Assembly: GCF_013114625.1 (NCBI RefSeq)
Contig: NZ_VTXD01000007.1
Span: forward strand, 62,001 to 126,000
Length of the DNA stretch: 64,000 nt
Direction of reading: 5' to 3'
From: Vibrio sp. 99-70-13A1
GTDB lineage: Bacteria; Pseudomonadota; Gammaproteobacteria; Enterobacterales; Vibrionaceae
The translations under genes and the position numbers were made by a program. Shown here in pieces: positions 46,419 to 56,552 of the stretch; the first letter of the stretch is position 1; each line of letters starts with the position of its first letter. The notes below the pieces were generated by a model. It was not told the origin of the DNA. It was given only the letters and a program-made list of their open reading frames with translations, and did no database searches.

Positions 46419-48254
46419 GTGACGATGATGCCTGATAAATTTAATATGCAGTCTCCACCTTTTGACCGCTTATCTGAAAGCGAACAATTGACCTTACGCT
46501 CTTCATTGGATGTCGCGTACTACCGAGAGCAAGAAGTCATCGTTGAAGCGAATAAGCCGAGCCATCACCTGCATATACTCATTAAAGGCGCCGTTGAAGA
46601 ACGCTCTTCTGACAATAGAGAAATTTACGCGCACTACGCCAATGACGATCTGTTTGATGTAAGAAGTCAGTTCAGTGGGCAAGTTAAACATCAATATATC
46701 GCTCTTGAAGACACCTTAAGTTACCTACTCCCTTCTCATGTTTTTTTAGACCTCTACCACGAGAACGGGCAATTTGCCGCTTACTTTGATAACAATCTTG
46801 CGAAACGAAAACAGCTTATTAAAGAAGCTCAAGAGCAACAAAATTTGGCAGAGTTCATTCTCACCAAAGTAGACAGTTCTATTTATCATCCGCCGCTGAT
46901 CCTCACTCCTGATCAGCCGATCAACCAAGTCACTCAAACATTAAAAGAGAACGGATTAGATTCAGCACTGGTGCATTTGGCCTACGATGATCCTAGAACT
47001 ATAGGAACCCCAAAACCCTACCCCTATGCCATTGTTACCCGCACCAACATGCTGCATGCAGTAATGATAGATAACCTCCCACTTGATACTCCCGTAGGTA
47101 ATATTGCAACTTTCCCAGTGTTCCATGTGGATGAAGGTGACTTTCTTTTTAATGCCATGATTACGATGACAAGAAACCGCATGAAACGAGTCATGGTCTG
47201 TGATGCTGGCGAAGCAATTGGCATGCTCGATATGACTCAAATATTAAGTGCCTTCTCCACACACTCACATGTCCTGACTCTGCGTATAGCAAGAGCAACC
47301 AGTATTGAAGAGCTGGCTCTAGCTTCAAATAAACAACGTCAACTTGTGGAAAGCCTTTTAAGTAACGGCATTCGCACCCGATTTATCATGGAATTAATCT
47401 CAGCCGTTAATGAACAAATCATCGAAAAAGCTTTTGAGCTAGTCGTACCTCCCGCTTTGCATAACCATTGCTGTTTCATTGTTTTAGGCTCTGAGGGGCG
47501 TGGCGAACAAATTTTAAAAACCGATCAAGATAACGCACTTATTATTCAAGACGGGCTGCATTGGCACCAATGCGAAAGGATAATGGAAAACCTGACCCAC
47601 ACTCTACAACAACTGGGTTACCCTCTTTGCCCTGGAAAAGTCATGGTTAACAACCCTAAATGGGTGAACACTCAACTAGAGTGGAAGAAAACACTCTCCA
47701 ATTGGGTACATTCGGCGACACCCGAAAAAGTCATGGATATTGCCATTATGGCTGATGCGCATGCTGTCGCGGGCAATAAAGAATTACTGGAACCGATCCA
47801 AAAGCATCTCAGTGAATTAATGGCCGGGCAAGAGCTGGTCCTCACTGAATTTTGTCGACCTGCACTGAATTTCTCTGTCCCTTTAACACTCTTTGGTAAT
47901 GTGAAAAAATCTAAGTCTGGTTTGGATATCAAACAAGGCGGTATCTTTCCCATCGTGCACGGCATTCGTGCATTAAGTTTGGAATACAAGCTTCCTCATA
48001 AAAATACCTTTGATCGCATCAATGCTTTAGTTGAAAGAAAGGTGCTTGAGCAAAGTACCGCAGATAATTTAAGCGAAGCACTTAAACAATTTTTCAAATG
48101 GAGGTTGGCACAAAGACTTACCCAGCAGCACAGCAGTAATAAGCTGGATATTAAACTGATGGACAGATCAGACAGGGACTTACTCCGTCATAGTTTGCAT
48201 GTGGTCAAAAAATTCAAACAATGGCTTGGTTACCACTACCAAGTTCGTGATTAG
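46419..48254 (+). CDS. cNMP-binding/CBS/DUF294 nucleotidyltransferase-like signalling protein
   Basis: The 611-residue soluble protein has a cyclic-nucleotide-binding-type domain (about 10-130), two CBS repeats (about 165-285), a DUF294 nucleotidyltransferase domain (about 320-460) and a DUF294 C-terminal domain (about 475-610). The nucleotidyltransferase site is intact: G357-S358 in LGSEGRGEQ and D369-x-D371 in TDQDN, as in GlnD-type uridylyltransferases. The target is unknown. With the exonuclease and acs next door, it may tune acetate or carbon metabolism; that is inference. Start is unclear: GTG 46419, ATG 46425 and ATG 46428 are all possible and none has a good ribosome-binding site. Confidence 0.85.
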   Translation: MTMMPDKFNMQSPPFDRLSESEQLTLRSSLDVAYYREQEVIVEANKPSHHLHILIKGAVEERSSDNREIYAHYANDDLFDVRSQFSGQVKHQYIALEDTLSYLLPSHVFLDLYHENGQFAAYFDNNLAKRKQLIKEAQEQQNLAEFILTKVDSSIYHPPLILTPDQPINQVTQTLKENGLDSALVHLAYDDPRTIGTPKPYPYAIVTRTNMLHAVMIDNLPLDTPVGNIATFPVFHVDEGDFLFNAMITMTRNRMKRVMVCDAGEAIGMLDMTQILSAFSTHSHVLTLRIARATSIEELALASNKQRQLVESLLSNGIRTRFIMELISAVNEQIIEKAFELVVPPALHNHCCFIVLGSEGRGEQILKTDQDNALIIQDGLHWHQCERIMENLTHTLQQLGYPLCPGKVMVNNPKWVNTQLEWKKTLSNWVHSATPEKVMDIAIMADAHAVAGNKELLEPIQKHLSELMAGQELVLTEFCRPALNFSVPLTLFGNVKKSKSGLDIKQGGIFPIVHGIRALSLEYKLPHKNTFDRINALVERKVLEQSTADNLSEALKQFFKWRLAQRLTQQHSSNKLDIKLMDRSDRDLLRHSLHVVKKFKQWLGYHYQVRD

Positions 48255-48358
48255 GCGATGCTAATGTATATCTGTTTATCTATGGCGAGCCCAAGGTTAT
48301 CTATGATTAGCCAAAAACTATCTGTGATAAAACAAAGACATTTCACGAGCCTCTTTCT

Positions 48359-48988
48359 ATGAATGGGCTAACTCGACGGTTCTGGCATTACAAACTAAAG
48401 GGTTCGCCTTATAGAGGGCTTTTTACTGCTCCACATCAAAGTGAATATGTCTCACTTGATTGCGAAACCACCAGCCTGGATCCAAACCGAGCAGAACTTG
48501 TCACGATTGCGGCAACAAAAATCATCGGTAACCGCATTATTACCAGCCAACCCTTTGAAGTACGTCTTCGAGCCCCTCAATCTTTAGATTCTGGCTCAAT
48601 CAAAATACATAAAATTCGCCATGAAGATCTTAAAAACGGCATAGAAGAAAAACAGGCTCTGATTGAACTTCTAAACTTCATCGGCAACCGCCCGCTTGTG
48701 GGCTATCACATACGATACGACAAAAAAATATTGGACAGAGCGTGCATCAAACAACTCGGGTTTCCAATGCCAAACAAACTCATTGAAGTCAGTTTGCTCT
48801 ATCAAGACAAACTCGAAAAACATTTACCCAATTCCTACTTCGACTTAAGTCTTGATGCCATTTGCAAACAACTTGGGCTTCCGCAGCAGAGCAACAAACA
48901 CGATGCTCTACAAGATGCTATCTCTGCCGCTTTAGTCTTCGTCCGTTTAAAACACGGCGACTTGCCTCGTTTCAACTCTTCCCATTGA
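48359..48988 (+). CDS. DnaQ-like DEDDh 3'-5' exonuclease
   Basis: The 209-residue protein has the three exonuclease motifs: D34 and E36 in SLDCETT (ExoI), D121 in LVGYHIRYD (ExoII), and H181...D186 in HDALQD (ExoIII, DEDDh type). It is shorter than the replicative epsilon subunit and differs in sequence, so it is a paralogue and not dnaQ itself. It follows the DUF294 gene in the same direction with about 100 bases between and precedes acs by 275 bases. Its substrate is unknown. Confidence 0.88.
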   Translation: MNGLTRRFWHYKLKGSPYRGLFTAPHQSEYVSLDCETTSLDPNRAELVTIAATKIIGNRIITSQPFEVRLRAPQSLDSGSIKIHKIRHEDLKNGIEEKQALIELLNFIGNRPLVGYHIRYDKKILDRACIKQLGFPMPNKLIEVSLLYQDKLEKHLPNSYFDLSLDAICKQLGLPQQSNKHDALQDAISAALVFVRLKHGDLPRFNSSH

Positions 48989-49263
48989 ATCCTAACGCGT
49001 AATAATCCGCATTAGATCAATCTCGCAAATTTCAACTTAAGTCGCTACTTTATAAACTTAATTCCCCTTTTTCCCAGTAGAAAGCGACGTCTCATCCTAA
49101 AGTCTAATTGTGGAAATCGCTCACCTAGCCGAGAGTGATAGCACGACAGGCAGTCAATAAAAGACTATCCAAATAAATGCCATGTTTAAAAACCAGCTAG
49201 CGGAATTAGCGCATAACGGAAATTGCCCAGTTCACATGGAATGAAGGCACAAGGAGAGAAGCA

Positions 49264-51213
49264 ATGAGTGAAGCCCACGTTTATCCAGTACAAGACAATA
49301 TTAAAGCAACGACGCACGCGGATAATGACACTTACCTAGCCATGTACCAGCAATCTGTATCTGACCCAGAAGGATTCTGGGGTGAGCACGGAAAAATCGT
49401 AGATTGGATTAAACCCTTCACCCAAGTCAAAAACACCTCATTTGACCCAGGTCACGTCGACATTCGTTGGTTTGAAGACGGGACACTCAATGTTTCAGCA
49501 AACTGTATTGACCGCCACCTTGCCGATCGTGGTGACGAAGTCGCGATCATTTGGGAAGGCGATGACCCTACCGATGATAAAACGCTGACATTCAATGAAT
49601 TACACAAAGAAGTGTGCCTGTTTTCAAATGCTCTAAAAGAGCAAGGCGTACGCAAAGGTGATGTGGTGTGTTTGTACATGCCAATGGTTCCAGAAGCGGC
49701 GGTAGCAATGCTGGCTTGTACTCGAATTGGTGCCGTGCACACCGTCGTGTTCGGCGGTTTTTCTCCAGAAGCATTATCAGGTCGAATCATCGACTCAGAT
49801 TCAAAAATCGTCATTACAGCTGATGAAGGTGTGCGTGGCGGAAGAGCAGTTCCACTGAAGAAAAACGTTGATGAAGCACTGACCAACCCAGAAGTGAAAA
49901 ACATTGAGAAAGTCATTGTTATGAAACGTACGGGTGGCGATGTGGAATGGCATGAACATCGTGATGTTTGGTGGCATGAAGCAACCGCGACAGTTTCAGA
50001 AGTCTGTGAACCAGAAGAAATGAAAGCCGAAGATCCACTATTCATTCTTTACACTTCAGGCTCAACAGGCAAACCTAAAGGCGTATTACATACTACAGGT
50101 GGTTACCTCGTTTATGCGGCAATGACGTTTAAGTATGTCTTTGATTACCAAGAAGGCGAAACCTTCTGGTGTACAGCCGATGTAGGTTGGATCACAGGTC
50201 ACACCTACCTTGTTTACGGACCACTTGCGAATGGTGCAAAAACAATCTTGTTTGAAGGTGTTCCAAATTATCCAAATACCAGTCGCATGAGCGAAGTAGT
50301 CGATAAGCACCAAGTGAATATCCTCTACACAGCCCCAACAGCGATTCGTGCATTGATGGCAAAAGGTAATGAAGCCGTTGAAGGCACTTCTCGTGATAGC
50401 TTACGCATTATGGGTTCAGTAGGTGAACCAATTAACCCAGAAGCTTGGGAGTGGTACTACAAAACAATTGGTAATGAGCAGTCCCCGATTGTCGATACAT
50501 GGTGGCAAACTGAAACTGGCGGTATTTTGATTGCCCCTCTTCCAGGAGCAACCGACCTAAAACCGGGTTCTGCAACTCGCCCATTCTTTGGTGTTCAACC
50601 AGCCCTTGTTGATAACATGGGGAATATCATCGAAGGCGCGACTGACGGTAACCTCGTTATTCTTGATTCATGGCCAGGACAAATGCGTACGGTCTATGGT
50701 GACCATGAACGTTTTGAACAAACCTATTTCTCTACATTTAAAGGCATGTATTTTACAAGTGACGGTGCTCGACGTGATGAAGATGACTACTACTGGATCA
50801 CTGGTCGTGTTGATGACGTGCTCAATGTATCAGGTCACCGTATGGGCACGGCTGAGATTGAATCGGCGCTAGTGGCATTCGATAAAATTGCAGAGGCAGC
50901 GATTGTGGGCATTCCTCACGATATTAAAGGCCAAGCAATTTACGCTTACATCACATTGAATGACGGTGAGTTCCCTACAGCTGAACTTCATAAAGAAGTG
51001 AAGGACTGGGTAAGAAAAGAGATTGGACCGATAGCTACGCCAGATGTACTGCACTGGACTGACTCTTTACCGAAAACACGCTCAGGTAAAATCATGCGTC
51101 GTATCCTACGTAAAATTGCAACGGGTGATACCAGCAACCTTGGTGATACATCGACTCTTGCCGATCCAAGTGTGGTTGAAAAACTGATTGCTGAAAAAGC
51201 AGAAATTGCATAA
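49264..51213 (+). CDS. acs: Acetyl-CoA synthetase
   Basis: This 649-residue AMP-forming ligase has the P-loop [12 protein letters not shown] near 263-274, WWQTETGG near 414, and the catalytic, acetylation-regulated lysine K609 in [11 protein letters not shown]. It converts acetate, ATP and CoA to acetyl-CoA, the high-affinity acetate scavenging route. An AGGAGAG ribosome-binding site precedes ATG 49264. In V. cholerae acs is activated by CrbSR; homologues of both lie within 16 kb upstream here. A terminator follows. Confidence 0.96.
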   Translation: MSEAHVYPVQDNIKATTHADNDTYLAMYQQSVSDPEGFWGEHGKIVDWIKPFTQVKNTSFDPGHVDIRWFEDGTLNVSANCIDRHLADRGDEVAIIWEGDDPTDDKTLTFNELHKEVCLFSNALKEQGVRKGDVVCLYMPMVPEAAVAMLACTRIGAVHTVVFGGFSPEALSGRIIDSDSKIVITADEGVRGGRAVPLKKNVDEALTNPEVKNIEKVIVMKRTGGDVEWHEHRDVWWHEATATVSEVCEPEEMKAEDPLFILYTSGSTGKPKGVLHTTGGYLVYAAMTFKYVFDYQEGETFWCTADVGWITGHTYLVYGPLANGAKTILFEGVPNYPNTSRMSEVVDKHQVNILYTAPTAIRALMAKGNEAVEGTSRDSLRIMGSVGEPINPEAWEWYYKTIGNEQSPIVDTWWQTETGGILIAPLPGATDLKPGSATRPFFGVQPALVDNMGNIIEGATDGNLVILDSWPGQMRTVYGDHERFEQTYFSTFKGMYFTSDGARRDEDDYYWITGRVDDVLNVSGHRMGTAEIESALVAFDKIAEAAIVGIPHDIKGQAIYAYITLNDGEFPTAELHKEVKDWVRKEIGPIATPDVLHWTDSLPKTRSGKIMRRILRKIATGDTSNLGDTSTLADPSVVEKLIAEKAEIA

Positions 51214-51262
51214 CAAGCTTCACACTATGCTTTTACAAGCTGTTTAAAACAGAAACATTTTC

Positions 51263-51290
51263 AAACCGTCACCTATGTGGCGGTTTTTTT
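51263..51290 (+). terminator. Terminator after acs
   Basis: AAACCGTCAC / GTGGCGGTTT (one G-T pair) is followed by T7 and lies about 50 bases past the acs stop. Confidence 0.9.
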
Positions 51291-51423
51291 GTGCCTGATC
51301 TTGATCTCAATTATCCGCACTAAAATTAAGGCAGTGGACCTTTTTTGATAAGTTAGTAACAACTCCCGACCTGAACTATAGGTGATTAGACCAGTAATTT
51401 GCTGCGATTTTCGCTGAATTAGC

Positions 51424-51429
51424 TATAAT
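51424..51429 (+). promoter_or_regulatory. Probable -10 element of the aroQ-accBC promoter
   Basis: A consensus TATAAT lies 112 bases before aroQ. The -35 is weak (TTTGCT or TTGCTG, 19-20 bases upstream), so start-site mapping would be needed to confirm it. Confidence 0.45.
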
Positions 51430-51445
51430 CTGGGTCTAATTTGAA

Positions 51446-51483
51446 AAATTGGATGTTTCGCCTCTGGTAAATACGTCCAATTT
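51446..51483 (+). other. Stem-loop in the aroQ-accB-accC leader
   Basis: AAATTGGATGT pairs with ACGTCCAATTT over 11 bp (one G-T) around a 16-base loop. It lies close to the expected transcription start and has no T tail, so it is a leader structure or operator, not a terminator. Confidence 0.5.
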
Positions 51484-51540
51484 GTAAATAAAATGGGAAC
51501 ATTCGCACTCGTTGTCACGATATAGGAAGATACCCTCACG

Positions 51541-51990
51541 ATGTCTACAAAGTTACGCATTCTAGTTTTAAATGGTCCAAACCTTAACCTTTTAGGACTA
51601 AGAGAGCCTGCGCACTATGGTTCTCAAACACTCGAGCAGATTATTGAATCTTTAACCGAGCAAGCAAACGCACAAGACGTCGAGTTGTCGCACCTACAAT
51701 CTAACCGTGAGTATGAACTGATAGAAGCCATACACAGTGCTTATCAGTCCATTGATTTTATTATAATAAATCCAGCAGCTTTCACTCATACCAGTGTTGC
51801 GTTGCGAGATGCATTATTAGGAGTCGCGATACCATTTATTGAAGTACACCTATCAAATGTTCACGCACGTGAAGCATTTCGTCATCATTCTTACCTTTCT
51901 GATAAAGCAGAAGGTGTGATTTGTGGCTTAGGTGCTCAAGGTTATCAATTTGCTTTGATGGCAGCGATTAACAAGCTGACGTCAAAATAA
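51541..51990 (+). CDS. aroQ: 3-dehydroquinate dehydratase type II
   Basis: The 149-residue protein matches type II dehydroquinase: [17 protein letters not shown] at the start holds the catalytic tyrosine loop, [20 protein letters not shown] is the substrate loop, and [17 protein letters not shown] holds the catalytic histidine. It dehydrates 3-dehydroquinate in the shikimate pathway. It heads an operon with accB and accC, a widespread gammaproteobacterial arrangement. Confidence 0.96.
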   Translation: MSTKLRILVLNGPNLNLLGLREPAHYGSQTLEQIIESLTEQANAQDVELSHLQSNREYELIEAIHSAYQSIDFIIINPAAFTHTSVALRDALLGVAIPFIEVHLSNVHAREAFRHHSYLSDKAEGVICGLGAQGYQFALMAAINKLTSK

Positions 51991-52066
51991 CTGTCTAAAG
52001 ACAGAACTAATACTTACCTACTCAGTCATAGAGTCAGGTCAATCAACAGATAAAGAGAAAGAAACA

Positions 52067-52519
52067 ATGGATATTCGCAAAATCAAAAAGCTAATCGAAT
52101 TGGTTGAAGAATCTGGTATTTCTGAGCTAGAAATCTCTGAAGGTGAAGAGTCAGTACGAATCAGTCGTAACAGCCCTGTATCTGCAGCACCTATTCAATA
52201 CGCAGCAGCTCCTGTAGCAGCGGCTCCGGTTGCAGCTCCTGTTGCGGCGGCTCCTGTCGCTGAAGTTGCACCTGCAGTTCCTGCTGGTCACCAAGTTCTT
52301 TCTCCAATGGTTGGTACTTTTTACGGCGCACCAAGCCCAGATGCAAAACCATTCGTTAAAGTTGGTCAATCTGTAACGGCTGGCGAAACTCTATGTATCG
52401 TTGAAGCAATGAAAATGATGAACCAAATCGAAGCTGATAAATCTGGTGTTGTTACAGCAATCCTAGTTGAAGACGGTCAACCAGTTGAGTTCGACCAAGC
52501 TCTAGTAATTATCGAATAA
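52067..52519 (+). CDS. accB: Biotin carboxyl carrier protein of acetyl-CoA carboxylase
   Basis: The 150-residue protein has an N-terminal helical region and a long Ala/Pro linker (about 42-75, built from APVAA-type repeats). Its C-terminal biotinyl domain carries the target lysine K116 in EAMKMMNQ. It shuttles carboxybiotin between AccC and AccAD for malonyl-CoA formation. It lies 76 bases after aroQ and 15 bases before accC. Confidence 0.97.
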   Translation: MDIRKIKKLIELVEESGISELEISEGEESVRISRNSPVSAAPIQYAAAPVAAAPVAAPVAAAPVAEVAPAVPAGHQVLSPMVGTFYGAPSPDAKPFVKVGQSVTAGETLCIVEAMKMMNQIEADKSGVVTAILVEDGQPVEFDQALVIIE

Positions 52520-52534
52520 TAGAGAACACTCATT

Positions 52535-53878
52535 ATGTTAGATAAATTAGTAATTGCGAACCGTGGTGAAATTGCACTGCGTATTTTGCGTGCCTGTAAA
52601 GAGCTTGGCATTAAGACCGTTGCTGTTCACTCAACAGCTGACCGCGATCTTAAACACGTACTTCTTGCAGACGAAACCATTTGTATTGGTCCTGCTCGCG
52701 GTATCGACAGCTACCTAAACATCCCTCGCATTATTAGCGCAGCGGAAGTAACAGGTGCAGTTGCGGTACACCCAGGCTACGGTTTCCTATCTGAAAACGC
52801 TGATTTTGCTGAACAAGTAGAACGTAGCGGCTTCATTTTTGTTGGTCCTAAAGCGGAAACTATCCGTATGATGGGTGACAAAGTATCCGCTATCACTTCA
52901 ATGAAGAAAGCTGGTGTACCTTGTGTTCCGGGTTCAGATGGTCCACTAGATGATGATGAAACGAAAAACAAAGCACACGCTAAGCGTATTGGTTTTCCAG
53001 TAATCATCAAAGCTTCTGGCGGCGGTGGCGGTCGTGGTATGCGTGTTGTTCGTTCTGAAGCTGAGCTAACAGAAGCTATCGCAATGACTCGTGCTGAAGC
53101 AAAAGCTTGCTTCAATAACGATATGGTTTACATGGAAAAATTCCTAGAAAACCCTCGTCATATTGAAGTTCAAATTCTTGCTGATGGTCAAGGTAATGCT
53201 ATCCACCTTGGTGAACGTGACTGCTCAATGCAGCGTCGTCACCAGAAAGTTGTGGAAGAAGCGCCAGCACCAGGTATCACTGAAGAAATGCGTAAGTATA
53301 TCGGTGACCGTTGTACTCGTGCATGTCTTGAAATTGGCTACCGCGGCGCAGGTACATTTGAGTTCTTATACGAAAACGGCGAGTTCTACTTCATCGAAAT
53401 GAACACTCGTATTCAGGTTGAGCACACGATTACTGAAATGGTAACGGGTATCGACCTAGTGAAAGAGCAACTTCGCATTGCTGCTGGTCAGCCCCTATCA
53501 TTCACACAAGATGATATTAAACTGCGTGGTCACTCAATCGAATGTCGTATCAACGCGGAAGATCCAGTTCGTTTCCTACCGTCTCCAGGTAAGATCACGC
53601 GTTTCCATGCCCCTGGCGGCATGGGTGTCCGTTGGGAATCTCATATCTACACGGGTTACACAGTGCCACCACACTATGATTCGATGATTGGTAAGCTAAT
53701 CACTTACGGTGAGAACCGTGATGTCGCTATCGCTCGTATGAAGAACGCATTGGGTGAGATGATTGTTGAAGGTATTAACGTTAATACTGAACTTCAACAG
53801 GCTATTATGAACGACGAAAACTTCCAACACGGTGGTGCAAACATCCACTACCTTGAGAAGAAGCTTGGTCTGCAATAG
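52535..53878 (+). CDS. accC: Biotin carboxylase subunit of acetyl-CoA carboxylase
   Basis: This 447-residue ATP-grasp enzyme has the N-terminal [17 protein letters not shown], the glycine-rich ATP loop GGGGGRGMR near 163-171, and the catalytic [10 protein letters not shown] near 288-297. It carboxylates biotin on AccB with ATP and bicarbonate. It forms the distal part of aroQ-accB-accC, and a strong terminator follows. Confidence 0.97.
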   Translation: MLDKLVIANRGEIALRILRACKELGIKTVAVHSTADRDLKHVLLADETICIGPARGIDSYLNIPRIISAAEVTGAVAVHPGYGFLSENADFAEQVERSGFIFVGPKAETIRMMGDKVSAITSMKKAGVPCVPGSDGPLDDDETKNKAHAKRIGFPVIIKASGGGGGRGMRVVRSEAELTEAIAMTRAEAKACFNNDMVYMEKFLENPRHIEVQILADGQGNAIHLGERDCSMQRRHQKVVEEAPAPGITEEMRKYIGDRCTRACLEIGYRGAGTFEFLYENGEFYFIEMNTRIQVEHTITEMVTGIDLVKEQLRIAAGQPLSFTQDDIKLRGHSIECRINAEDPVRFLPSPGKITRFHAPGGMGVRWESHIYTGYTVPPHYDSMIGKLITYGENRDVAIARMKNALGEMIVEGINVNTELQQAIMNDENFQHGGANIHYLEKKLGLQ

Positions 53879-53915
53879 AAACTAGCCTTCAGTAATATGT
53901 TCTCTATGGAACACT

Positions 53916-53945
53916 AAAAAATGCTCACTTCGGTGAGCATTTTTG
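53916..53945 (+). terminator. Terminator after accC
   Basis: AAAAAATGCTCAC / GTGAGCATTTTTG with a TTCG core loop and T-rich tail. Confidence 0.92.
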
Positions 53946-54066
53946 TTTTTATTACCCTGAAAAATTCAATCAATATTCCCCTATTTAATCGTTGGGGTTT
54001 TCGTGAACTTGCTCATAATTTCTGCTAGACTCGCCATCCAAATTTTATCACATAGAAGATGCAGCC

Positions 54067-54954
54067 ATGCCTTGGATTCAAATCAAGCTCAATGCAACCA
54101 ATGAAAATGCCGAAACAATTGGCGATATGTTAATGGAGGAGACTGGCGCTCTTTCTGTAACTTTCCTTGATGCTAAAGATAATCCTGTATTTGAACCTCT
54201 GCCGGGTGAGACTCGACTTTGGGGTGACTGTGACATCCTCGCTTTGTATGACGCTGAGGTTGATACTGGGCTTGTTATCCAGCAAATAAAAGCCAGTGGT
54301 ATGTTCCCAGTTGACTTCGCTTATAAAGTTGAACAGCTAGAAGATAAAGATTGGGAACGAGAGTGGATGGATAACTTCCACCCAATGCAGTTTGGCGAAC
54401 GACTATGGATTTGCCCAAGCTGGCGTGACGTTCCAGATCCAACAGCTGTCAATGTGTTACTAGACCCAGGTCTTGCATTTGGCACTGGTACACATGCTAC
54501 TACCGCACTTTGCCTTGAGTGGTTAGAGAGCATCGACTTAACCGGTAAAACGGTTATCGATTTTGGATGTGGGTCTGGCATTTTAGCGATCGCTGCGATC
54601 AAACTTGGTGCGGAAAAAGTGGTTGGGATCGACATTGATCCTCAAGCTTTAGTCGCTTCTAAAGACAACGCAGAGCGAAATGGCGTCGTTGATCAACTTG
54701 AAGTTTACATGCCCCAAGATCAGCCTGAAGGTTTGATTGCAGATGTGGTTGTGGCAAACATTTTGGCTGCACCTCTTCGTGAGCTATCAGGCATCATCAA
54801 AGGTCTAGTTAAACCGAACGGGCAACTGGCAATGTCGGGTGTTTTGGATACGCAAGCGGAAGATGTTGCGAACTATTATCGTGATGAGCTTCACATTGAT
54901 CCAATCGCTTCTCAAACAGAGTGGTGCCGAATCTCTGGTCGCAAGCAAGGCTAG
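54067..54954 (+). CDS. prmA: Ribosomal protein L11 methyltransferase
   Basis: The 295-residue protein has an N-terminal L11-recognition domain ([10 protein letters not shown]...), a linker rich in aromatic residues, and a C-terminal SAM-dependent methyltransferase domain with motif [16 protein letters not shown] near 161-175 and [11 protein letters not shown] near 225. It trimethylates L11 at several amino groups. prmA upstream of dusB-fis is the conserved gene order. Confidence 0.96.
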   Translation: MPWIQIKLNATNENAETIGDMLMEETGALSVTFLDAKDNPVFEPLPGETRLWGDCDILALYDAEVDTGLVIQQIKASGMFPVDFAYKVEQLEDKDWEREWMDNFHPMQFGERLWICPSWRDVPDPTAVNVLLDPGLAFGTGTHATTALCLEWLESIDLTGKTVIDFGCGSGILAIAAIKLGAEKVVGIDIDPQALVASKDNAERNGVVDQLEVYMPQDQPEGLIADVVVANILAAPLRELSGIIKGLVKPNGQLAMSGVLDTQAEDVANYYRDELHIDPIASQTEWCRISGRKQG

Positions 54955-55030
54955 ACAAGACTTTACAGTCTAATTGATTGAATTTTATACAAATTACAAA
55001 AACAAATTGTAAATGCTCAAATATTAGTCT

Positions 55031-55058
55031 TTTCACACAGCAAAAAAATGCGTAAAAT
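55031..55058 (+). promoter_or_regulatory. Predicted growth-rate-controlled promoter of dusB-fis
   Basis: TTTCAC (55031-55036), a 16-base spacer and TAAAAT (55053-55058) are followed at once by the GC-rich stretch GCGCGCCC. Such a discriminator marks promoters under stringent (ppGpp/DksA) control, as known for the E. coli fis operon. A start near 55065 would exclude the upstream TTG at 55067 as a usable start codon. Confidence 0.6.
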
Positions 55059-55093
55059 GCGCGCCCTTGCTAGTACAGAACTGTGATGACGTT

Positions 55094-56062
55094 TTGAAAA
55101 TTGGAAACTATCAACTAAAGAACAATCTAATCGTTGCTCCTATGGCTGGCGTAACGGATAGACCATTCCGAGAGTTGTGTCTTCGCTACGGTGCGGGGAT
55201 GGCAGTCAGTGAAATGATGTCCTCCAATCCTAAAGTTTGGAAAACGTCGAAGTCTCAACAGCGAATGGTACATGAGGGCGAATCGGGCATTCGCTCAGTA
55301 CAAATCGCTGGTGCAGATCCACAGCTGATGGCTGAAGCTGCGCAATTTAATGTAGGTAACGGTGCGCAAATCATCGATATCAACATGGGTTGTCCAGCTA
55401 AAAAAGTAAACAAAAAGCTCGCGGGCTCTGCTTTACTCCAATATCCAGATCTCATTGAAGATATCTTGAAAGCGGTAGTGAATGCAGTCGATGTTCCAGT
55501 AACACTGAAAACTCGCACGGGCTGGGACACAAGTAACAGAAATTGTGTCCACATAGCAAAAATAGCCGAAGACTGCGGCATACAAGCTCTTGCTCTCCAT
55601 GGGAGAACTCGCGCATGTATGTACAAAGGAGAGGCAGAATACAAACACATTAAAGCGGCAAAACAAGCTGTCTCGATACCGGTTATTGCTAATGGTGATA
55701 TCGATAGCCCAGAGAAAGCTAAGTTTGTGCTGGAGTACACCGGTGCTGACGCTTTGATGATTGGTCGCCCTGCCCAAGGTCGCCCATGGATTTTTAACGA
55801 AATCCAACACTATTTGGAAAACGGTACCACGATGCCAGAGCTTCCGACTGAGGAAGTAAAAAACATCATGCTTGGTCACGTTCACGCTCTACATGAATTT
55901 TATGGAGAGTTTTTAGGCCCTCGCATTGCTCGTAAGCATGTGGGTTGGTATTTAAAAGAACATGAACAAGCGAGTGAGTTTCGCCGTACCTTCAACGCTC
56001 TCGAAGCAGCTGAGCTGCAACTTGAGGCGTTAGACGGTTATTTTGATCACGTTGCACTATAA
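55094..56062 (+). CDS. dusB: tRNA-dihydrouridine synthase B
   Basis: With the TTG start at 55094 the protein has 322 residues and begins [10 protein letters not shown], matching DusB. It shows the FMN barrel motifs [11 protein letters not shown], the catalytic cysteine in [21 protein letters not shown], and [10 protein letters not shown]. It reduces uridine to dihydrouridine in tRNA. The frame extends to TTG 55067, which lies too close to the predicted transcription start. It is co-transcribed with fis (23-base gap), as in E. coli. Confidence 0.93.
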   Translation: MKIGNYQLKNNLIVAPMAGVTDRPFRELCLRYGAGMAVSEMMSSNPKVWKTSKSQQRMVHEGESGIRSVQIAGADPQLMAEAAQFNVGNGAQIIDINMGCPAKKVNKKLAGSALLQYPDLIEDILKAVVNAVDVPVTLKTRTGWDTSNRNCVHIAKIAEDCGIQALALHGRTRACMYKGEAEYKHIKAAKQAVSIPVIANGDIDSPEKAKFVLEYTGADALMIGRPAQGRPWIFNEIQHYLENGTTMPELPTEEVKNIMLGHVHALHEFYGEFLGPRIARKHVGWYLKEHEQASEFRRTFNALEAAELQLEALDGYFDHVAL

Positions 56063-56085
56063 TTACGAGAAGAGCTAGACCGAAT

Positions 56086-56382
56086 ATGTTCGAACAAAAT
56101 CTGACTTCAGAAGCATTGACAGTAACGACAGTTACATCACAAGACCAAATCACGCAGAAGCCTCTACGTGACTCAGTTAAAGCATCATTGAAAAATTACC
56201 TTGCTCAATTAAACGGTCAAGAAGTCAGCGAGTTATACGAGCTAGTATTAGCTGAAGTTGAACAGCCGCTACTAGACACTATCATGCAGTACACTCGCGG
56301 TAACCAAACTCGCGCAGCAACTATGATGGGTATTAACCGCGGAACTCTTCGCAAGAAGCTTAAAAAATACGGCATGAACTAA
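56086..56382 (+). CDS. fis: Nucleoid protein and transcription factor Fis
   Basis: The 98-residue protein matches Fis across the length. The C-terminal helix-turn-helix ([20 protein letters not shown]) is the same as in E. coli. Fis bends DNA, activates rRNA promoters and shapes the nucleoid in fast growth. It is the second gene of dusB-fis, and its expression should follow the GC-rich-discriminator promoter upstream. Confidence 0.98.
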   Translation: MFEQNLTSEALTVTTVTSQDQITQKPLRDSVKASLKNYLAQLNGQEVSELYELVLAEVEQPLLDTIMQYTRGNQTRAATMMGINRGTLRKKLKKYGMN

Positions 56383-56407
56383 TCGTTCTTTCGTAATTTT
56401 CGATTTC

Positions 56408-56440
56408 AAACCGAGTTCACTTTGTGAATTCGGTTTTTTT
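56408..56440 (+). terminator. Terminator after fis
   Basis: AAACCGAGTTCAC / GTGAATTCGGTTT (one mismatch) is followed by T4 and A-T-rich sequence. Confidence 0.9.
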
Positions 56441-56552
56441 ATACCTAAAACGAATTGAATGGACAAACATTAGCCAATCTGTGATCCATTAGGATTGATA
56501 ACCCCCGATTGACCGATATAATGGTTGATTATTCTTATATTCGGGATGCTAC

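Noticed and set aside
49452..50045. 197-residue open frame antisense to acs
   Set aside because: It is a shadow of the acs reading frame: biased codons leave few stops on the other strand. Its product has low-complexity Ser/Thr-rich sequence and no recognisable domain.
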